A DNA stretch of 64,000 nucleotides. Source: Cyanoderma ruficeps. Taxonomy: Eukaryota; Chordata; Aves; Passeriformes; Timaliidae. The DNA is taken from the NCBI GenBank assembly GCA_008694505.1, contig VZDJ01000097.1:1152591-1216590 (forward strand). Reading direction: 5' to 3'. The translations under genes and the position numbers were made by a program. The notes below the pieces were generated by a model. It was not told the origin of the DNA, searched no databases, and worked only from the letters and a program-made list of their open reading frames with translations. Numbering within the stretch: position 1 is the first letter of the stretch; each line of letters opens with the position of its first letter. This document shows positions 59,270 through 64,000 of this stretch, one piece after another.

Positions 59270-59626
59270 CAGGCTGGGAGAGCTGGGGGTGTTCAACTTG
59301 GAGAAGAGAGGGCTTCAAGGAGATCTTACTACCCCTTCTAGTGCCTAAAGTGGCTCCAAGAGAGCTGCAGAGGGACTTAGGACAAGGGAATGACTTCACA
59401 CTGGCAGAGGGTTAGATGGGATATTGGAAAGAAATTCTTCCCTGTGAGGTTGGTGAGGTCTGACACAGGCTGTCTGGAGAGGCCATGACTGCTCCATCCC
59501 TGGAAGTGTCCCAGGCCAGGTTAGACGGGGCTTGGAGCACCCTGGGATAGTGGAAGGTGTCCCTGCCCATGACATGAGTTGGAATGAGATGGTCTTTAAG
59601 GTCTTTTCCAACCATTCAATGATTAA
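59270..59626 (+). mobile_element. CR1 copy
   Basis: GCAGGCTGGGAGAGCTGGGG to CTTTAAGGTCTTTTCCAACC with a shortened tail. Confidence 0.93.
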
Positions 59627-61459
59627 TAATTATACTGTCTGGTCTTGGTGCAGCATCTGAAGTTATAACCACAAAGGACGTACTGCTCATGCCACTCTGA
59701 AGAGGACATCCCTACCATGGGGCTGATAAGGCCAGCTGCACTTTTTGGGTCACTGTGATCAGCTGTGACCTCCCAGCTTGGGTCTGAGATGGCTCAAAAT
59801 TTAGGCCCAGGAGTCATATCACCCTAGTCCCTCTCCTGCTGACTATACATCAAAGGCATATCTTGAATCCTGAGCAAAATATTCTTATCTCAATAACCTT
59901 GGAGAAAAGAAAGTCCTGCAAGTAGGACTGAAATGTAAATCCACTGATTCTCCTTTTTCTTCCACAATCCTCAGGTACTGCAATTAACAAAGTAATGGAG
60001 TAAAATTATGGATTCAGCACAATCTGCAGACAAATGTTTCCAATTTCTCTATGAGTTCTCTGTGCCAGGTCGGTCCAAGAGAGATGGTTATGGATTGATG
60101 GCACATCTGAGCTCAGCGAGCCAGGGGCTGCTGTGCTTCAGTGCTTTCTTCTGTGCCAAAACCCGTTCACCCCTTGCTGTGAGCCAGGAGGGAATATTCT
60201 CAAGGTAAATGAGTTTATAGTATCTATAAATTAAGCCCTGTATAACTTGCCAGCAGAACAATTCTCTGTCCAAGCAGTTCATCTCACACCCAGCCTTCCT
60301 ACCATGCACTTTATAGGGAGGGAGGGGTTTGGTCTCCATCTCCAAATCCTCCTGATATTACCGAGGAAGGAGGCAATTACTCCCAACAGCTTTGCTGAAG
60401 TACCTTGTCTAGTCTAGGAAGGCCACTAAACTCATCACACCAAGCTAACGAACACATGGTGGCAACAGTGTTCAGTCACCACACAGCCATTGTGGATTCT
60501 GGTCTATTCTCAGCCCTGATGATTTCTTGCAGTGATTTATTTAAGTCTGTATCAGGGTTGCTCAAGAGCTGAGTCTGCAAGCCGAGTCCATCACTCCTGG
60601 GACTGATTCTTTTATTGTTGGACAATCCATCCTACCACGACAGTATCTCTTTATCATCGAACAGTGTTGCTCAGAGCATGTCACCACCTTATTTTTCATT
60701 CATGGGTCATCTGGTTTTGTTTGTCATTCACTAGGAGACAAGCATGTGTTCAGCCATTCAGGATCATTAATAGATGATGTTGCTCTTCAGGGAGCAAGAC
60801 AGGGAAAACACATACTGGGTTGAGAAGCGTTGGTCAGAACATTGTGCAGCAATATGTGCTCATGAATTTTACATCCCCAGATCTCTCTGCCCTCAGAGTG
60901 GAGTTCTCCACTCTCGCAGGCTTTAGCAGGTAAACTTACTTTTGGTTTCCTTTGTTGATCACAAATCCACCACATGAGTTCATGTGCTAGAAGAAAGTCA
61001 GTGCAGATGGCTGGACATTTTCTAGCTCCAGGCAATGCCTTTTCCATGTTTGAGCAGCCTCAATACTGTTCCCTCAAAGCCCAAGGGTGGAATTCTTTCC
61101 TTTTCCCAGGAAAACCATTCTGGCTGCAGAGCTGGGATTCCCTCAGCATGATTCATCTGTCAGGGCTGGGAGGCTGTCTGATGTTTCCACATTTCCCCGT
61201 GCACCAGAGGTTGTGGTGATGTCCTCTGCAATGGCCTCTGATGGACCATGGGGCAGAGGCAGGATGGAGGAGAGGCTCTGATGGGAAGGTCCTCTGCAAC
61301 CAGGGAGGAAATTATCTGGAGATATTGTTAATTTAGCAAATGAACATAAAGTGTTGCTCCAGCTGTAGGTGGCTTCAAGAAACTGCAAAGCTTCTTGGTC
61401 AGGCTTTTTTCTGCTAAAAGAAATTTTGGTGATCCAATATGTTATAATACGGTCAGGTT

Positions 61460-61540
61460 CAGAATCATAGAACCATTTAAATTGGAAAAGAGCTCTAAGA
61501 TCATTGGGTCCAACCATTAACCCAACACTTCCACCTATGC
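61460..61540 (-). mobile_element. CR1 3' fragment
   Basis: AGAATCATAGAACCATTTAA and AGATCATTGGGTCCAACC. Confidence 0.85.
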
Positions 61541-62849
61541 AGTACAAATAGCAATTCAAGACAGGGTGTTGATGAGAGTTGGTCAAGCCTTCATACACAT
61601 GCCTTGAAACCACAGATCGGTGGGTTTACCTCATTACACAGATTCCTAAAATACCCGCTCCTCTTCCTCTGTTCAGTTACCCTCATGGTACATTTTTCCT
61701 TCCTTATATCCAGTTGGATTTATTTTTCGTGCAAATTGCACTTTGTCCATTCACTGTGAATCTGTAGGAAGTCTGTCTCTCCTGTCTGTCCTCTCTGTCT
61801 TCCTCCCACTGCCAAGATAGTAGAAGGCTTTACAGGACCACTGTAAAATTTATTTGCATACAATCACTTCTTGACAAATTCTCTTAAATATTCCTAGCTT
61901 CCTAAGCCCACCTGCAATTTGGAGAGCTGAAAATATGGAATTGATGCACTGGCTATGTAGGAATGCCTGGGGAAATAGAAGAGCTCAGATGGATCCTGGG
62001 AAGGAGGACAATAAAGGACCAGGTTTGTCCTGAAGAACTATCCATCTATACAACCTTTGATGGGGTTTTGTTCTGTAGCAACCATCTTGCAACTCTTTTC
62101 TTTAAATTCTTTTTGAGTATTTAGGCCCGCTTCTCCGCTGTGTTGCCACATCTCAGGCTGTGGGGTTTATTTGGACACCTGGAAGTCTGGGCAGCCAGAG
62201 CATGCTTTGTGTGCATGAGCTGCTTACTCTCTGCCTGAGCTGCTCTATGGTCTCCTCCCTCCATCCTGAGGATGCCTGAGATGGGTTGCACTCAACAGGC
62301 ATTATCTTAGGCTTGACACCATGTTGAGTCACACAAACTATTCCCATGTCCTTCAGCTCCTCAATGGAGCCATATAACCTTCATTTTTCTGCCTGCTCCT
62401 GCCCCAGACCACTTGTATCACCTCCTTGGTGGACCCATGTAGACCTTCGCTTCCAAGAGACACATGCCTGGGTGCTTTGAGCTTTGTTCTCAGCTACCTG
62501 CCTCTGTGAAGGTTTTTAATATTTTTTAAAAACCACCTTCAAAACAGGGCAGTGATTTGGGACAGAAGGAAGTCTCACAACAGGCCAGGTTTAGAGAAGA
62601 ATCTGATGCTGGGCAGGCTCTGCCCTGGCTCTCTGTGCTCTTAAGCTGGCCTGACTGTGATGTGAGGGTTTTTAGTCTAGTTCAACGCCAAGTCCCCTCC
62701 AGTGCCACCCCAAAGGTGTCTTTGGGCTTAAAAAATTAAATAATGGTGAACTTTCCAAATCTGCCACACATACAACTGTTTAAGTTGAAAGGAGAAATGT
62801 GACTTTCATAAACCCATTCTTCTGGCTTCTGGGAGGCTGAGCCCAAGAA

Positions 62850-63062
62850 ATCATAGAGTCAAGAATGGTTTGTGTTGGAAGGGAATTTAATGGTTACCCA
62901 GTTCCAATTCCCCTGCCATGGGCAGGGGCACCTTTCACTAGCCCAGAGTGCCCCAAGCCCCATCCAGCCTGGCCTTGCACAATTCCAGGGATGGGGCAGC
63001 CACAGCTTCTCTGGGCAGCCTGTGCCAGGGCCTCATCAGCCTCGCAGGAAAGAATTTCATAG
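62850..63062 (-). mobile_element. CR1 3' fragment
   Basis: AATCATAGAGTCAAGAATGG to GCCTCGCAGGAAAGAATTTC. Confidence 0.93.
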
Positions 63063-64000
63063 TTAATATTTCATTTATTTTATATAATTAAAATTCATTT
63101 GCACAGTAAATCAACTCCTTGCAAGGCCTTTTGAAACCTCCAGTACTGCAGAACCTTGGACACCCTAAATTCTTTTGGTGGCACTGATTTTACACAGCTC
63201 AGTGAATGATTTTCAGAGCAGATATGCAGTGTACCATGTGCCTGCGCAGCTTTGGCCTCAGCTGAGAGATGTATTCAAGTACCCTCCGAGATCCTTTCAC
63301 TGGGATGTCTCCTGGCACTAAGAGTCTGGTTTGGTGGCATGGTTAGGGAAGACCCACGTCCCAAGGAGTCCAGCAGGATTTCCATCCAACTTGCTGAATT
63401 ACTTGACAGAATTACATCATGAAGAGCGTTTCCAGGTGATGCAAAGTGTTCTTTGAGCCTCTTGGCCTACACAAGCAAGAAGCTCATGACAGGACTCAGC
63501 TGGAAGGATGTCAGCAAAGGGAAAGAGCTTGCTCCTCCCAGCAGCCCCATGGCCGCCACACTGCTGCAGCCCTCAGAGGTGGCTTGAAGACAGAGCAGAA
63601 GATCTGCAGGGAAAGAAGGAGCTATTTTCATTTGCAGGTCACAAAAAAAGCATTTGTGACTGCAGCCGCCTTACAAACACAGGCCCCTTATTGTTTGCAA
63701 AGACACCCTTGGCAACCTTTCGGAGCAGCCTGGAGATGAACCAAGAAGGCCTTTGTGAAGCCTTATAAAGGGGCATTATGAGCAGGGGGCCCCATGGGCG
63801 GGTGGGATGTGCTGGGGCGATCCTCCCCAGAGGGAGCTGTGGGAAGCAGGAATCTCTAGGAGATATTTTGTACTGGAGCTGGTGTACCAGGCTCCTGTGT
63901 GCTGGGGATAGGCCCATTGCTCCCACCTTCCTGTGCAGAACATCCTCATAGTGAAGAGAAAAGCTCTTTGGGAGGCTGAGCAAGAATAATCCAACTTGAA

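Larger units (their letters stand above)
47659..64000. other. Sequence 5' of ATRN, right part
   Basis: Between the CR1 copies, the stretches 47659-48684, 50093-52334, 53359-54599, 54703-55410, 55563-56082, 56309-57057, 57267-57881, 58633-59269, 59627-61459, 61541-62849 and 63063-64000 contain no recognisable gene. Frames such as 47901-48332 and 51161-51649 match nothing I know and have no supporting splice or start context. Confidence 0.6.

Noticed and set aside
1..64000. tRNA, rRNA, snRNA or CRISPR array
   Set aside because: Nothing with the expected boxes, cloverleaf or regular spaced repeats was seen by eye. A covariance-model search was not possible here.

Overview
The window is vertebrate nuclear DNA, most probably from a bird. 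It has three exons of one conserved vertebrate gene, long introns with canonical GT-AG borders, and about 43 CR1 LINE fragments, most of them 5'-truncated and ending in the avian CR1 3' tail (…CCTTCCAACCCAAACCATTCTATGATTCTATG). No bacterial, phage or CRISPR-like gene organisation is present. I could not fix the species; repeat density and style would suit a passerine or another neoavian bird.

The only protein-coding gene I can support is attractin (ATRN), on the minus strand. Exon 1 (38607-38905) encodes the signal peptide and first EGF-like module. Exon 2 (5536-5619) and exon 3 (574-687) encode the first part of the CUB domain. The reading frame runs through all three exons without a break (299 + 84 + 114 nt, every intron in phase 2) and the gene continues past the left edge. 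Intron 1 is about 33 kb and intron 2 about 4.85 kb.

Region by region. 1-573: start of intron 3. 688-5535: intron 2 with several CR1s, one being a chimeric junction at a single N. 5620-38606: intron 1, with many CR1s, a solo LTR (23115-23517), A/T microsatellites, a sequence gap in poly-A (29997-30001) and, next to exon 1, about 2 kb in which the transcribed sense strand is very G-rich. 38545-39015: CpG island and promoter with a perfect CRE palindrome. 39043-39715: a near-copy of 19337-20005, so exon 1 and the promoter sit between direct repeats. 39716-64000: sequence 5' of ATRN with more CR1s, two further LTR-like elements and no recognisable exon.

No new gene system was found. The observations most worth following are structural: direct duplications flanking the promoter and exon 1, a nearly identical inverted CR1 pair flanking the frame-neutral exon 2, and a G-rich, splice-donor-like tandem repeat just inside intron 1. 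Repeat borders are read by eye and are good to roughly 10-30 bases.
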